Shown here: in pieces, positions 47,668-58,565 of the stretch
Layout of the letters: each line of letters begins with the position of its first letter
How positions within the stretch are numbered: position 1 is the first letter of the stretch
Notes under the pieces: model-generated
Databases searched by the model: none
The model's input: the letters and a program-made list of their open reading frames with translations, nothing else
What the model was told of the DNA's origin: nothing
Assembly (NCBI GenBank): GCA_039707465.1
Contig: CM077645.1
Coordinates: 146,189,503-146,253,502, forward strand
DNA length: 64,000 bases
Origin: Rhabdophis nuchalis
Lineage: Eukaryota > Chordata > Lepidosauria > Squamata > Natricidae
Reading direction: 5' to 3'
Translations under genes and position numbers: made by a program

Positions 47668-48496
47668 ATTACTGCCACAATTTTCTGGAATATTTTGCCT
47701 CGGTTTTTTACGATAATCAGATTTTTACTATGAAGGTTCAATCAGGGAATCAACCAAACTGGGTTATGACGAAGCGTTCTCAGCATTCTTCACATGGTAG
47801 AAGAGTCATCAATAAGCCACAGTGAGCATCCTAATGCACAGCTGAGGCACATCATACAGAAACTGCTGAATCTGTCCTTAGCACTCCCATGCCTTTAGCC
47901 AATGTCTCAGACCTACCAGGTTCAGCTTTCTGCCTCTGGATCTTCATTTAGCCCGTTTGTAAACAAGTTAAAGTAGTGTGGCTTCTGCCTTCTATCTGCA
48001 CTTAGACGAATCTAGGCATCTGTCATAACTAATTTGCAACCAATTTCGTTGTATTTAAGTACAATGACAATAAAGATTATACTTATACTAGCTGACTGTG
48101 CTTATTGGTTTTGTTTTGTTTTGTTTTGTTTTGTGTATTTTCAACTTCATTGTCAACCTTCTGCATATATTGAGGTAGACTATAAATGCTTTTAATAAAT
48201 AAAATATTCAAACAAGTTTCTATACCAATACTTAAAATACAGCTTAGAAAATGTAACCAGTACAGTACTGTGGTGAGATCTGTTCTCATTTCACAGTACT
48301 GTAACCACTACAGTACTGTGGTGAGATCTGTTCTCATTAGCCCTGGAATACTTGCTGCTGATATATTTATATTATCTTTTTTTTTAAATATATTCTCTCG
48401 CATCAGCTGCCTTATTATTCCTGTCTATCAGATAGCATGAGTTGTAACAAACATTTAGAAATTTTGAGAAAAACAGTGCTAAGCTATAACCTATTT
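47668..48496. other. Spacer with TTTTG microsatellite and a 48-bp tandem duplication
   Basis: TTTTG units at 48107-48136, just after AATGACAATAAAGATTATAC, which looks like a retroposon tail of unknown family. TACAGTACTGTGGTGAGATC occurs at 48261 and again 48 bp later. Confidence 0.55.
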
Positions 48497-48684
48497 CAGT
48501 GGTACTCAACCTGTGGTCCATGGACCTGTGGAGGGCCATGATGTCATTACTGGGGTTTCGCGAAGGCTCGAAGAAATGTTATGATTTGAATCTTGAGTTA
48601 CATCTTGGGGTCTATGGCCATGGTTCATGGCCATAAAAGGTTTTTAAAGGGGATCCATGATGAAGAAATGCTTGAGAACCACTG
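48497..48684. mobile_element. hAT-type MITE
   Basis: CAGTGGTACTCAACC at the left and TTGAGAACCACTG at the right. Flanks ACCTATTT and ACTTATAT match at 6 of 8. Internal GGTCCATGGACC and GGGATCCATGATGAAG. Confidence 0.85.
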
Positions 48685-48889
48685 ACTTATATGAAGACCC
48701 CACAGAAGCTTCATAAAGTCATGTGGCCAGTCAGAAGACCAATATGAGATTGAAGATTCTCAAGACAAATAATACAGTTCTTAAAAAATAGTTAGTCCCA
48801 TGGAAGCAAGAAGGTTGGTGAATTATTTTGAGGCAATGTGGTGAGAGCAGTGATGTTCTTTTACATATTACTTGGCACAGCCTTTAAAA

Positions 48890-49312
48890 GTCTCTTCGTC
48901 CGATCCGGTCCCACAGAGTGGGTCTTCTCCGGGTGCCGTCGGCCGGGCAATGCCGGTTGGCGACACCCAGGGGAAAGGTCTTCTCTGTGGCGGGCCCGGC
49001 CCTCTGGAACAACCTACCCCCCGACCTACACACTATCTCGGACCTCCGCCTCTTTCGCCAACGTCTTAAGACGTATTTATTCCAACAGGCCGGCCTAGCA
49101 TAGCCCCCTGTTTCTGACTTTTTATGGGTAAATTATAATTAGGCAGGGTTTTAAATGGGTTTTTAGCACGGGTTTAAATAATTTAATATGTTTTTAATGA
49201 TGTATATTGTCTTTACTGTGGTTTTAATAATGTCTGTGCGCCGCCCTGGGTCCTAACAAGGAGAAGGGCGGGGTATAAATTAAATAAAATAAAATAAATA
49301 AATAAATAAAAA
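48890..49312 (+). mobile_element. L2-like LINE 3' end with ATAAA tail
   Basis: A 61-codon open piece at 48918-49103 gives LLRVPSAGQCRLATPRGK, VFSVAGPALWNNLPPDLH, ending LFQQAGLA. The preceding RSH block lies in another frame or is cut. 3' UTR with CGCCGCCCTGGGTCC, then an AAATA-type tail. Confidence 0.88.
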
Positions 49313-50492
49313 AGTACCGGTATATACTATACCTCAAATATAAACTTTTTTTTAAAAAGCCTGGAAGGATAAATTTCAATATGCTGTTCTACAAATATGG
49401 TTATAATTATCTTTCTGACTAAAATGAAAGGGGGGAGGGAAGTCCAGTTAATAAAACATACTCAATTTCCCTTTAAGCATTTTTCTCTTCTCCATTAGCT
49501 AATGTGCAACTCCATAAAAGTTGGCCCCAGATGTTTCAGAAGGTGTAGGCACCGCCTTATGTTTTTCTGCTTCAACATGCTTGCAGGTAGTAGGAGTCAG
49601 ATATTTAACTCAGAGAAGATATAAGAAAGACTGTATCATGGCTTGTACTGATGTAAAAATAGTTACTACTAGTATCTTCTACATGGAAAAAAGACATATA
49701 AAGAAAACATCCAGTCTTGAAAGTCAATAGTTGGTCAATTAAATTAATCCTTTGAGAATTGATGAATTGAATGTTAGCTATTAAAAACCACGCCAATGGT
49801 CAGTTAATATGTTATCTTTCTGTGCCAAATGACTAAAGAGAAAATGCATCCATCCTCAAAAAAGGGGGGAAAGGAAAATCCTAGGAATTGCAGGGTAGCT
49901 AGTTTGATATAGACATCTGAGAATATGGGAGAAGACATCATAAACATATACTGCAAAGCACTTTGAAAATAATAAGGTTATTTCAAGAAGTCAGCATGGG
50001 ATTTTAGGAACACATATATATCCAACTAACCTCATATTTTTATTGGAAAACCTCTTTAAATAGGCTGTGGGAATGCTGTATATGTAATTAAATGAAGATA
50101 TTACATATCTTTATTTACATTTAAATAGACAAAGCACCTGTCATTCTGAATAGCAAGATATAACAAGTATAGGCTGGGTGACATTTTAACAGAGGTAATG
50201 TTGTCAGATATCATTTTGACAATGTGTTCATAGACAATTTCATTGCTACAATGTAGGTTATAAGACCACTATAGCACAATTTTAATAACTGAATATATAT
50301 TTCATCAGATGTATTGATATCTGTTGAAATGTATGGTAGATTACCAATTCTTTGAGACACAAATCTATTATAACTACTGGTTTACAAAGTTTTTCGTGTA
50401 TGGATAGTATGGTGATATTATCTATGGGAGTAAAAATTGACTTAGATTTGGACTAATGGGCAAGCAATTACGAAAAATACCATGGAATGTTG
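49313..50492. other. Unassigned AT-rich sequence
   Basis: No gene or repeat recognised. Confidence 0.4.
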
Positions 50493-50500
50493 GTTATGAA

Positions 50501-50789
50501 CAGAGGTGGGTTCCTACGGGTTCGGCTGGGTTCAGCTGAACCATTAGTAACTTGGCGGCCTGAGTTGCTGGAACCAGCAGTGACCCAGGCCTGCCATGTC
50601 CCTGAACTGGTTTTCTTGACGGTGCCATAGGCGCCACCATCTTGTTTTTGCCATCTGCGCATGCACAGAGCATTTTTTGTTGCACTGTGCATGCGTGCGC
50701 AGCATTCATCAAGCATGCATCAACCACGTGTGTGCACAGGGCACATCCCTGAGCAAGCCGGCAGTAGTGGCAGCTGGAGCCCACCACTG
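50501..50789. mobile_element. hAT-type element, 289 bp, CAGAGGTGGG family
   Basis: CAGAGGTGGGTTCC start and GGAGCCCACCACTG end. Flanks GTTATGAA (50493-50500) and GTTATGAT (50790-50797) match at 7 of 8. Contains a GCGCATGCAC / GTGCATGCGTGCGC inverted stretch. Non-coding. Confidence 0.9.
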
Positions 50790-50944
50790 GTTATGATAAC
50801 TGCAGTGAGATTACCGTATGGTCAAAAATGAAAAAGTTTCATACTACACACAATGGAGGAATGATTGCTAAAGATGATGGAATCTGCTGACATGGCTAAA
50901 TTAACTTCTTTGTTTAGAAAAAAAAATAATATCTCCGTTTATGG

Positions 50945-51750
50945 TTTGTTTTTGTTTTTTTAAAGTTTTATTGGTTTTTTAAAATATTCATAGGAAAAGG
51001 GTATATGGGTACATAAAAAATTTTGGTAGCTCCCATGCTGGTAGTAGAAATCCCCCCCAACCTCACAAATTTACAATTTTAGAAGTAACATATAAATAAA
51101 GTGACCAGACGTCCTGCTTTCGCCGGGACAGTCCTGGTTCACCAGCAGATGTCCCGCGCCCCGCCGCCTCTTCAAAATGTCCTGCTTTTTGCATGCAGGT
51201 GGCGGGCGCGGATAGCTGAGAGCGCCGGCTCTAGCGGGGAGGGTGCCGGGGCCAAGGAGAGGGGGGCGTGCTCCGGCGGGGCCCTCTTTAAAGGCAGCAG
51301 CAGCGGCCCGGCCCGGCGGTGCTGAGAACCGCTGGCTCGGGCAGGAAGGGGGAAGGCGGGCCGAGGCAGCCGCTTTCAGCTCGGCCCATCATGCCGGGCC
51401 GCCTTGCCCCTCCCCACCCCAGCCGGCTGCTCTCAGCCCCGCTGGGTCGGGCTGCCGCTGCTGCCTTTAAAGAGGGCCCTGCGGGGGCGGGGGCGAGCGC
51501 GCCCCTGCCCTGACGCCCTCTGCAGAGACGCGTGCCGTGCCGGATTGTGCCCCCCCGTCAACAGTGTCCCACTTTGGGTCTTTGAAAATTTGGTCACCTT
51601 TCATATAAAGGATAAGCATAAAAAGAGTTCTTACATTATATCAACCCTGTGTTCAATCTTCTCTTTCTTTGCCATTTTCTATTATACATTTCAAATAAAA
51701 TTCTTTTTGTGACCTGAGCCTTTTCGATATTGCGCCCTCCTCCCTGCCAC
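50945..51750 (-). mobile_element. Possible L1-like 3' UTR split by a hAT element
   Basis: Plus-strand T-rich TTTTTTAAAGTTTTATTGG at 50957 looks like an antisense poly-A end. The 51602-51750 segment continues without break once the 8-bp duplication around the GC-rich insert is removed. The family is a guess from the A-rich 3' end. Confidence 0.4.
51097..51601. mobile_element. GC-rich palindromic DNA element, hAT-type, perfect 8-bp TSD
   Basis: TAAAGTGACCA at the left and TTTGGTCACCTTT at the right. CATATAAA flanks both sides (51089-51096 and 51602-51609). The interior is CpG-rich and contains a long inverted repeat: AGGGCCCTCTTTAAAGGCAG-type arms at about 51278-51312 and 51444-51480. Reading frames over it are GC artefacts. 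Confidence 0.82.
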
Positions 51751-51924
51751 CAGGTTTATGGTTGATTGGAAACCTTTATAGAATTTTTGCATAAAACAGG
51801 GGGGGGGGGGAATACATAATTTATGGTCTCAATGATTTAAAAAAAGCTGGGTCATAGAAAAGAAGTAGCTTTCTTTTGTAATCATAGAGTAAGAAATAAC
51901 TTTGTCATTATATTTATATTTCTG

Positions 51925-52390
51925 GAGTCCTTGGGGCTCTCTCAGCTTGGTTGTTTTTTCCTGTTAGTCTTGGTGGAGATGATGTTTTCTCCTTGGTAGT
52001 TCCTTGATTGTGCTGCTGTTTATTGTTTGATTAGTATTTCTTTGTCTGAGTTGGTAATCCCTTGATTAAGATATTGCTTACTGCTTGAAAGTTTGTGTGG
52101 TGTTGATAAAACTAGCTAAAAAAGAAACAAAAAGACTAGATCACCTCCTCACTGGCACTTAATACCCAAGTAAGCAGGATCAGGGCCAGACAAACAATCA
52201 AGCAATAAACAACAGCCCAAACAAGGAACTACCAAGGACAAAACATGACTTCCTCCAATAGCGACAGGGCAATATACTTTACGCAAACAGAGAGCACTCC
52301 CTTCAAGCACTGAAGATGTTGCCTAGCCAGGCAATGAAATGTCTGCATGAAAACAGCCAACTCAGAGAGCATCAAGGACTCCACCGTGAG
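51925..52390. mobile_element. Fossil inverted pair of Penelope-like termini
   Basis: GGAGTCCTTGGGGCTCTCTC and following (51925-52110) is mirrored, imperfectly, by the sequence ending GAGAGCATCAAGGACTCC (52130-52385). The right arm holds a hammerhead-like core followed by ATGTCTGC, a layout like the Penelope terminal repeats. No coding sequence remains. Confidence 0.55.
52310..52343 (+). ncRNA. Hammerhead-ribozyme-like motif, third family
   Basis: CTGAAGA, one T, stem GTTGCCT / AGGCAAT with loop AGCC, then GAAATGTC. It keeps CUGANGA and GAAA with a new stem sequence, and unlike the other families has a GUC triplet right after GAAAU, where a hammerhead cleavage site could lie. Confidence 0.5.
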
Positions 52391-52449
52391 TCCCTACGCT
52401 ACATATATTCTCTTCTATTAATAATGCTTACATGTGCTGCCAATGAAAT

Positions 52450-52575
52450 TGGAAGCTCCTTTTTTTTTTAAAAAAAAATTCTTCCTTCTGTTCCTTTGCG
52501 TTTCTCCCTCTTCTTTCTTTTCTTGGTTTGTGCTTTTATGCTCTTTGTAAAACTTTCAATTAAAAATCAATTTTA
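52450..52575 (+). mobile_element. Possible L1-like 3' end
   Basis: TTTATGCTCTTTGTAAAAC followed by TTTCAATTAAAAATC and A-rich sequence, after a pyrimidine-rich CTTCCTTCTGTTCC region. Resembles reptile L1 3' ends, but no TSD was found. Confidence 0.35.
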
Positions 52576-53330
52576 AAAGAGAGGAAAAAGTGAGTTGGAC
52601 AGTTAGATCTGTGATGTCATTCAGTGGGCTATTTTTTACTTTAAAAAAAATATCAAAATACACCAAACCCTTGAGTTAATGATGTGGTACAATTTAGCTG
52701 GATCATTTGAAATGTGAGCACATTCTCTGTGAATAAGAAGAAAACACTTTCTTGATTTGATGTAGCATATTTACGTAGTCATCCTAAAATAGGCGTTCTT
52801 TTAGTATGTTTAATTTGAAAATTAAACACTGTACCATTTTAAAATTAAATTTTAATTTTAAGGGGGGGGGAAATGGACAATCTTTCTCGGTTCTGAATTA
52901 ATTTTCTATGTGAAAAGTTCATAGTATTCAGGAAATTATCTTTTACATCACTTTGAGATTAGCAAGTAGAGTCAGCATGGAGCTACTTTACCCCATACTT
53001 TCTGAGTGCGTTCCAAGTTCCTATCCATTCTCAGCCATGGAACCTCATTAGGCCAGTTGTAACCTCTCAGGCCTACTTACTTCCAAGGGATGTTGAGTTG
53101 AAGTGAGGGAAGATCCCAATGTAAGATGTCTTGAATTACCAGAAAATGTGAGGATATAAATATAGCAATTCTCCTTCTCCGTGATTGGAGGGATTCATTC
53201 TGAGGATCATGCTCATAGTTCACTTTCCATTTCAACATCAGCTCCCCAAATTCATTCTGGAGTATTATGGGGCTGACATTCTGGAGTATTATGAGTGCTA
53301 CCAGTCAACAGGAATTATATAACCATTGTT
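52576..53330. other. Unassigned sequence
   Basis: No gene or repeat recognised. Confidence 0.4.
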
Positions 53331-53339
53331 TCCTTTTCA

Positions 53340-53852
53340 GTAAAAGGGACCTAATAGCTCCGTGGCTAAGACCCTGAGCTTGTTGATCAGAAAGATCGGC
53401 AGTTTGGCGGTTCAAATCCCTAGTGCCGCCTGCTGCTGTGGCCTAGAGGTGAAGCTCTCACCTGACAATCAGGAGGTTGTAAGTTCGATCCTAGGTAGAG
53501 GAAGATGTAAGGTGTCCTGCTCGGGCAATGGGTTGGACTAGATAATCTGCAATGTCCCATCCAACTCTGTTAATCTGTTAATACATAACATAGTGATCTC
53601 CCATTACTTGTCCCAGCTTCTGCCAACCTAGCAGTTTGAAAGCATGTAAAAATGCAAGTAGGAAAATAGGGACCACCTTTGGTGGGAAGGTAACAGCGTT
53701 CCGTGCACCTTTGGCATTTCGTCATGCCAGCCACATGACTACAGAGACATCTTCAGACAGTGCTGGCTTTTCAGTTTTGAAATGGAGATGAGCACCACCC
53801 CCTAGAATCGGGAACAACTAGCACGCATGTGCAAGGGGAACCTTTACCTTTA
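53340..53852 (+). mobile_element. Sauria-type SINE interrupted by a CR1-tailed SINE
   Basis: tRNA-like head (CCGTGGCTAAG; GGTTCAAATCC) and body with ATGCCAGCCACATGACTAC and a CCTTTACCTTTA tail. TCCTTTTCA at 53331-53339 and 53853-53861 is a 9-bp TSD. The head and body are separated by the SINE at about 53428-53590. Confidence 0.88.
53428..53590 (+). mobile_element. tRNA-like SINE with CR1-type 3' end, nested
   Basis: Best-preserved copy. Head GTGGCCTAGAGGTGAAGCTC (box A region) and GTTCGATCCTAGG (box B), CR1-shared GGGTTGGACTAGATAATC, ending GTTAATCTGTTAAT. It could be mistaken for a tRNA gene but is followed at once by LINE-derived sequence. Confidence 0.88.
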
Positions 53853-53869
53853 TCCTTTTCAACAACTAT

Positions 53870-54699
53870 GTTGAATTTTACATGTGAATGTGGCTATAGG
53901 TCTATATCTTTTTGTTTATCACACTGGATTTTAAAGCAAGGTATCTCTGTTTTGCAAGGGACAGATTTAATAGAATCTGTTCCTTTGAGCATCTTGGCTG
54001 AGCACCTGAATAATGTTTTCTGCTATTTATATCCCAGCGTCTGTTCAACTCTGTAGTGTTTTTTTCAGCATTATGTAACTTTAAAGGAACATTGTGAATG
54101 TTTTCTATACTAAACAAACTGATTGAAGAGATATCTTCTAGCTGGAATGCAAACAGGGGTGGGAGTTTTGCCGTTTTTGTACAAGCCATTACACGTGCAT
54201 AACTTGATAGCTAGAAATCTTTCACACCTAAAGGTAACTGGGTATATGCATTTTAAAAAGTTTATATACAATTTGATCTGTTTTTCTACATAAGGAGGTG
54301 ACCCTGTTTGCACTTTTAGAGAAGGAAGGCAGCAAAATTATCTTCAATATACCCATGTTCAATGCAGTATTTTCCTGAATTCTAATTGCTGGAACAAGGG
54401 GAATGTTTCCTTTTTATGTTTTGGGTGGGTTTTCCAGAAATCCCTGATTGTTGTGGCAAACACAATTGAGCTTTGACGGTTTGATCTGGCCAGCTTCTAT
54501 GTAGGTTCTTGTATTTCTAAGAGTCTGGCCTTTGTTAACTTGTATTCATGAGTAAGATGTAAGAACACGAACTGCAGATTTGGTCTTCTGCCACTGCTTT
54601 CCTGGTCACAAAGCAGAACAATCTGAAAGGGGACTGCAAATGGTGTTCTTCTCAGTATTACCATCAATTTACCCATAAGCTTATCAGTTATTGTAATGA
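53870..54699. other. Unassigned sequence
   Basis: No gene or repeat recognised. Confidence 0.4.
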
Positions 54700-54796
54700 C
54701 TTTGTCTGAAACGGTATAAGGTTCCTTCCTAGGCAGGGGGTTGGACTAGAAGACCTCCAAGGTCCCTTCCAACTCTGCTATTGTATTGTATTGACT
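54700..54796 (+). mobile_element. CR1 LINE 3' end
   Basis: Only about 97 bp: GTCTGAAACGGTATAAGG, GGGGGTTGGACTAGAAGACC and two TTGTA units. Confidence 0.9.
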
Positions 54797-55066
54797 GTAA
54801 GAATCTTCACCTGAATGCATTTGTGATCATCCTTATTGCTCAAATAGCTGATATACAATGGATATAAAGTTGGCTCATTTCATGGAAGGAATTAAAAAAT
54901 GTCTGGACAGGCTTTACTTTCTTATTCAAAATAAATTAATATTCATAGGGCCACTTAGAAAATATGAAACAAAATCTTACAAATTTAATAGCCTGATTTA
55001 AAAGTCTGGTCTTTTTAAATGTTTAGCTAGTATCAAAAAATACGGTAACCTAGACACCTGGAAAAA

Positions 55067-55425
55067 GGGACGTGACAGTTCAGTGGCTAAGACACTGAGC
55101 TTGTAGATCAGAAGGTTGGCAGTTCAGCAGTTCGAATCCCTAGTGCCACATAATGGAATAAGCTCCCATTACTTGTCCCAATTCTGCCAACCTAGCAGTT
55201 CGAAAGCATGTAAAAAATGCAAGTAGAAAAAAATGAACCAACTTTGGTGGGAAGGTAGCAGTGCTCCATCTGCCTTTGGCGTTTAGTCATGCCGGCCACA
55301 TGACCACTGAGATGCCTTCAGACAGCACTGGCTCTTTGGCTTGGAAGTGGAGATAAGCACAGCCCCCTAGAGCCAGAAACGACTAGCACGCATGTGCGGG
55401 GGAACCTTTACCTTTACCTTTACCT
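55067..55425 (+). mobile_element. Sauria-type SINE with perfect 12-bp TSD
   Basis: GGGACGTGACAGTTCAGTGG start, box B GTTCGAATCC, body CATGCCGGCCACATGACC, tail of three ACCTTT units. TAGACACCTGGA at 55051-55062 and 55426-55437. Uninterrupted reference for the two other copies. Confidence 0.93.
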
Positions 55426-55604
55426 TAGACACCTGGAGAGTCATCCTGAGAATAAGGTTTGGTAAGCAGGCTCCACTTCCCAGAAGATGGGGATGCAATT
55501 GTAATAATCATCTTAGTGCATCATGAACAGTAATGCAAGAAGCTAATTTTGGACTCTGAACCTGATTGTTAATGTAAGAATCTTAATGAGTGGTATCTTT
55601 AGAT

Positions 55605-55665
55605 CGGTGTTTCTCAACCTTGGCAACTTTAAGATGCATGGACTTCAAGTCCCAGAATTCTCCAT
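55605..55665. mobile_element. hAT-type MITE lacking its right inverted end
   Basis: CGGTGTTTCTCAACCTTGGC start, then the family body, but it stops at TTCTCCAT. CTTTAGAT flanks it perfectly at 55597-55604 and 55666-55673. Confidence 0.75.
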
Positions 55666-55673
55666 CTTTAGAT

Positions 55674-56479
55674 TGCTTTAGATGATGAAGTGACATTACT
55701 AGCAAGCATTAAATGATTTTGAGAGAGGCGCTTTTTATATGGTCAGTTTGTATTACTCATTTTAAACACAACTGAGAATATATCTTGTTCATTATTTCAG
55801 AATCCTGTCCCGGTAGCACCATCAATTATGAATATGCATGCATGACAAGCCACATCACAAAAATTATACCGCCTGAACTTTTAAGATCAGATAACGAGTT
55901 TGGAGGAACTTTAAAAGTCTCATGCTATTGTGTAACTTAAGAAAATCCCTGATGTAAGTATTTCCCAGCATTTTGGTGGTGAATGATGGTTGCCTCTGTT
56001 TAATTTGCAATTACGTACATGATATGTGGAAAAGTCTTCTGGGGATGGCTTTTCTCTTTTAAAATTAAAACCAGACTTCAGAAGATTGGCAGTGTTAGAC
56101 TTTTACCTAACATGGTTTGTTTATATGTCAGTAGGGATTTCTGGTAGTGTTTCATTAAAGAATGATATGTTAAGAAAAGAAAAAAGATTGTCCAGTCATT
56201 CAGAAGCATGTTCCTTAATGTACCTCACCAACAGATTTCACAACCTGAAGCCTCACCCTTGTCCAAATTGATTCAATCTTGTAGACCTAATAGGTGAGAC
56301 TTGTTATAAAATATGCTAGATAAGATTACACAGCGCTTTAGCGATGGCGTTACTCTGCTTAATTGAAATGTTGCAAGAAATATTGTAAATGCTTGTGTGG
56401 TTTTCTGTTTCACTAGTCTAAACTTTGGAAAGTGATGCCATGGAATGTATGTGCATCGGTGTACATGGAATGCATACAT
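55674..56479. other. Unassigned sequence
   Basis: No gene or repeat recognised. Confidence 0.4.
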
Positions 56480-56723
56480 CTGACCATGTTGAAAGCCTCC
56501 TTCAAGTCCCTGGATGTTGACACCACCTCCTGGGAAATCCTGGCACAAGAGCGATCGACATAGTGCACAATGATCCACCAAGGCTGCCTGACATCGGAGG
56601 ACAGAAGAACAACCATAGTACAAGAGAAGGAAGCACTCCGCAAAGCCAGAGCTGCAAATGCTGCAACAATGGTGCTCACACATGTCTGCCCGACATGTGG
56701 CAGAACATTTTGTGCCCATATAG

Positions 56724-57241
56724 CAGAGGGGTTATTCAGCAGGTTCTGGCCAATTCTGGAGAACTGGTAGCAGAAATTTTGAGTAGTTCGGAGAACCGGT
56801 AAATACCAACACTGACTGGCCTCGGCCCCATCTATTCCCTGCCTCCCAAGTCGGGAGGATATGGGGATTTTACAGTATCCTTGCCCTGCCCTGCCCACCA
56901 AGCCACGCCCACCAAGCCACGCCCATATAACCGGTATTTGGACTACGGACGATCTCGGACCTACATCTCTTCCGTCGGACCCTGAAGACGCATTTATTCT
57001 GTGCTGCCGGCCTGACATACTTTTAAAGGGATTTTAAAGTAATTTTAGCATGGGATTTTAAATATGTAGGCCAAATTTATTTAATATTTTTTAATATATT
57101 ATTTTAGATTTTGTATCACCGATTTTACTGTGGCTGTACACCCCCCTGAGTCCCGAAAGGGAGAAGGGCGGTATACAAATCAAATAAAACTAAACTAAAA
57201 CTAAAACCAAACTATTTAAAAAAAATTGAATCCCACCACTG
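56724..57241 (+). mobile_element. hAT-type element (CAGAGGTGGG family) carrying an L2 tail
   Basis: CAGAGGGGTTATTCAGCAGG start; right end TTGAATCCCACCACTG. Flanks CCATATAG (56716-56723) and ACATATAG (57242-57249) match at 7 of 8. Body: AGTTCGGAGAACCGG and repeated CCACCAAGCCACGCC. Confidence 0.85.
56943..57218 (+). mobile_element. L2-like LINE 3' end nested in hAT
   Basis: Starts in ORF2 C-terminal codons (ISDLHLF-RR-LKTHLF pattern), then 3' UTR with CACCCCCCTGAGTCCCGAAA, ending in CTAAAA-type repeats. Confidence 0.82.
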
Positions 57242-57340
57242 ACATATAGGTTTTACCAGCCACCTGCAGACACATTCATGGCCAGCCCACAACCTGTTAG
57301 ATGTCAAAGTCCTTTTCGAACATGATGGACGAACATAATC

Positions 57341-58557
57341 TCATCTGTATATCAGATGAGCATTGGCTCAGGCAAACAAACACATCCATACGGATGAACA
57401 ATCTTTTCCCCTGCAATTAAGCTCAAGGGAAATTATAAATGTGAAAACCTCACTTTTCATGATCATACTACAGGGAGGAAGAGCAGTGTTTTTCTTTTCT
57501 TTTTAAATGTAGGCGTATTGTAAGACATGGAGAAGGAGGGTTGATGTCATCTCTTTGCACAGTTTTGATCTTCTAGTACAGGTAGTCCTCAACTTATGAC
57601 CACAGTTGAGCCCATAAATATTTACGTTGGTAATATTAACATGGACTAAATGGTTGATATAAGCTTAGTTGTGATTATCAGAACAATTAATTCATACAAG
57701 TATAGGGGTTTTTTTTAAATGGATTCCTAATATTAGTACTTAGAAACTAATTAATTTCATTGGTGATAAACTGTAGAATGGTTTTGACATCTGGCACTAG
57801 AGTTTGTTGCAGACGCAAAGAACAAGAAGTGGTGAAACACCCTTCTCTATTTACTAAGTTCTAAGTTCTCCGTATCAAAGTGGCAAGAATACCTGTCCAA
57901 GTATTTTCATATCTGAAAAGTCAGTATGTGAATTGTAAAGTGGGGGGAAATATTTACCTTTTTTTAAAAAGTTACACATTTAACTATATTTAAAACCTGT
58001 TTAAAAGAATGTTAACTTGTAAACTGTGGATAAATATCTCATATGCAATTAGTAATAATTATTTACAAAGTATTTGTGAACATATGCCCAGAGGTTTAAA
58101 GGCATAACATAACATAAAGCACACAACATAAAGCCCATCAAAATGGATAAAGAAGTCAATTCTGCTTGAGTTAAAAAATCGTGGTAGTTTTAGACCATAA
58201 AAAGGCAAAGAAAAATACGTCAGATCTCCCTATATAAGGAATTTTGATTGCGTTAGAGCTACAATTGAAAAATTCCTGTACCGTATTTCATAGAAGTTAA
58301 CTTTCCCGTAAGATAGAAGCTGGATTAGAATCCTGCCAAGAGAACATTCCCTTCAGGACACTTTTTGTCAACCTGGTGCCTCCTAAAAATGGATGAAATT
58401 TCCAAGAAGCCATATATTCAACTTCAACAGTAATCAGGAATGAGCCCAATACATCAAATTACATACGACGGGGAAAATAAACAGAATATGCCCACCCTTA
58501 AAAGAGCTAGTAGACAAGGCAGATGTTTCTAATACACATTTCAATCCATAACCTATC
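57341..58557. other. Unassigned, with one DNA-element fragment
   Basis: A fragment of the GGTAGTCCTCAACTTA family is present at about 57579-57615 (CAGGTAGTCCTCAACTTATG). Nothing else recognised. Confidence 0.45.
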
Positions 58558-58565
58558 CAATAGAC

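Larger units (their letters stand above)
56480..57340 (+). pseudogene. RTE-like LINE ORF2 C-terminus, split by a hAT element
   Basis: Plus strand. Left part (about 56490-56723) has SLKSLDVDTTSWEILAQE followed, in the frame at 56570, by KEALRKARAANAATM and VCPTCGRTFCAH. Right part (from 57242) continues GFTSHLQTHS. Together they show the CX2C...HX3-4H zinc-finger-like C-terminus seen after RT in some RTE-type LINEs. Upstream codons are out of frame in places, so it is a pseudogene. Clade call rests on this pattern only. Confidence 0.6.

Noticed and set aside
51101..51712. GC-rich overlapping frames as a gene 5' exon at a CpG island
   Set aside because: The region is bounded by inverted ends and a perfect 8-bp duplication, so it is a mobile element.
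53428..53590. tRNA gene
   Set aside because: Has box A and box B, but the head runs straight into CR1-derived sequence and sibling copies exist, so it is a SINE.
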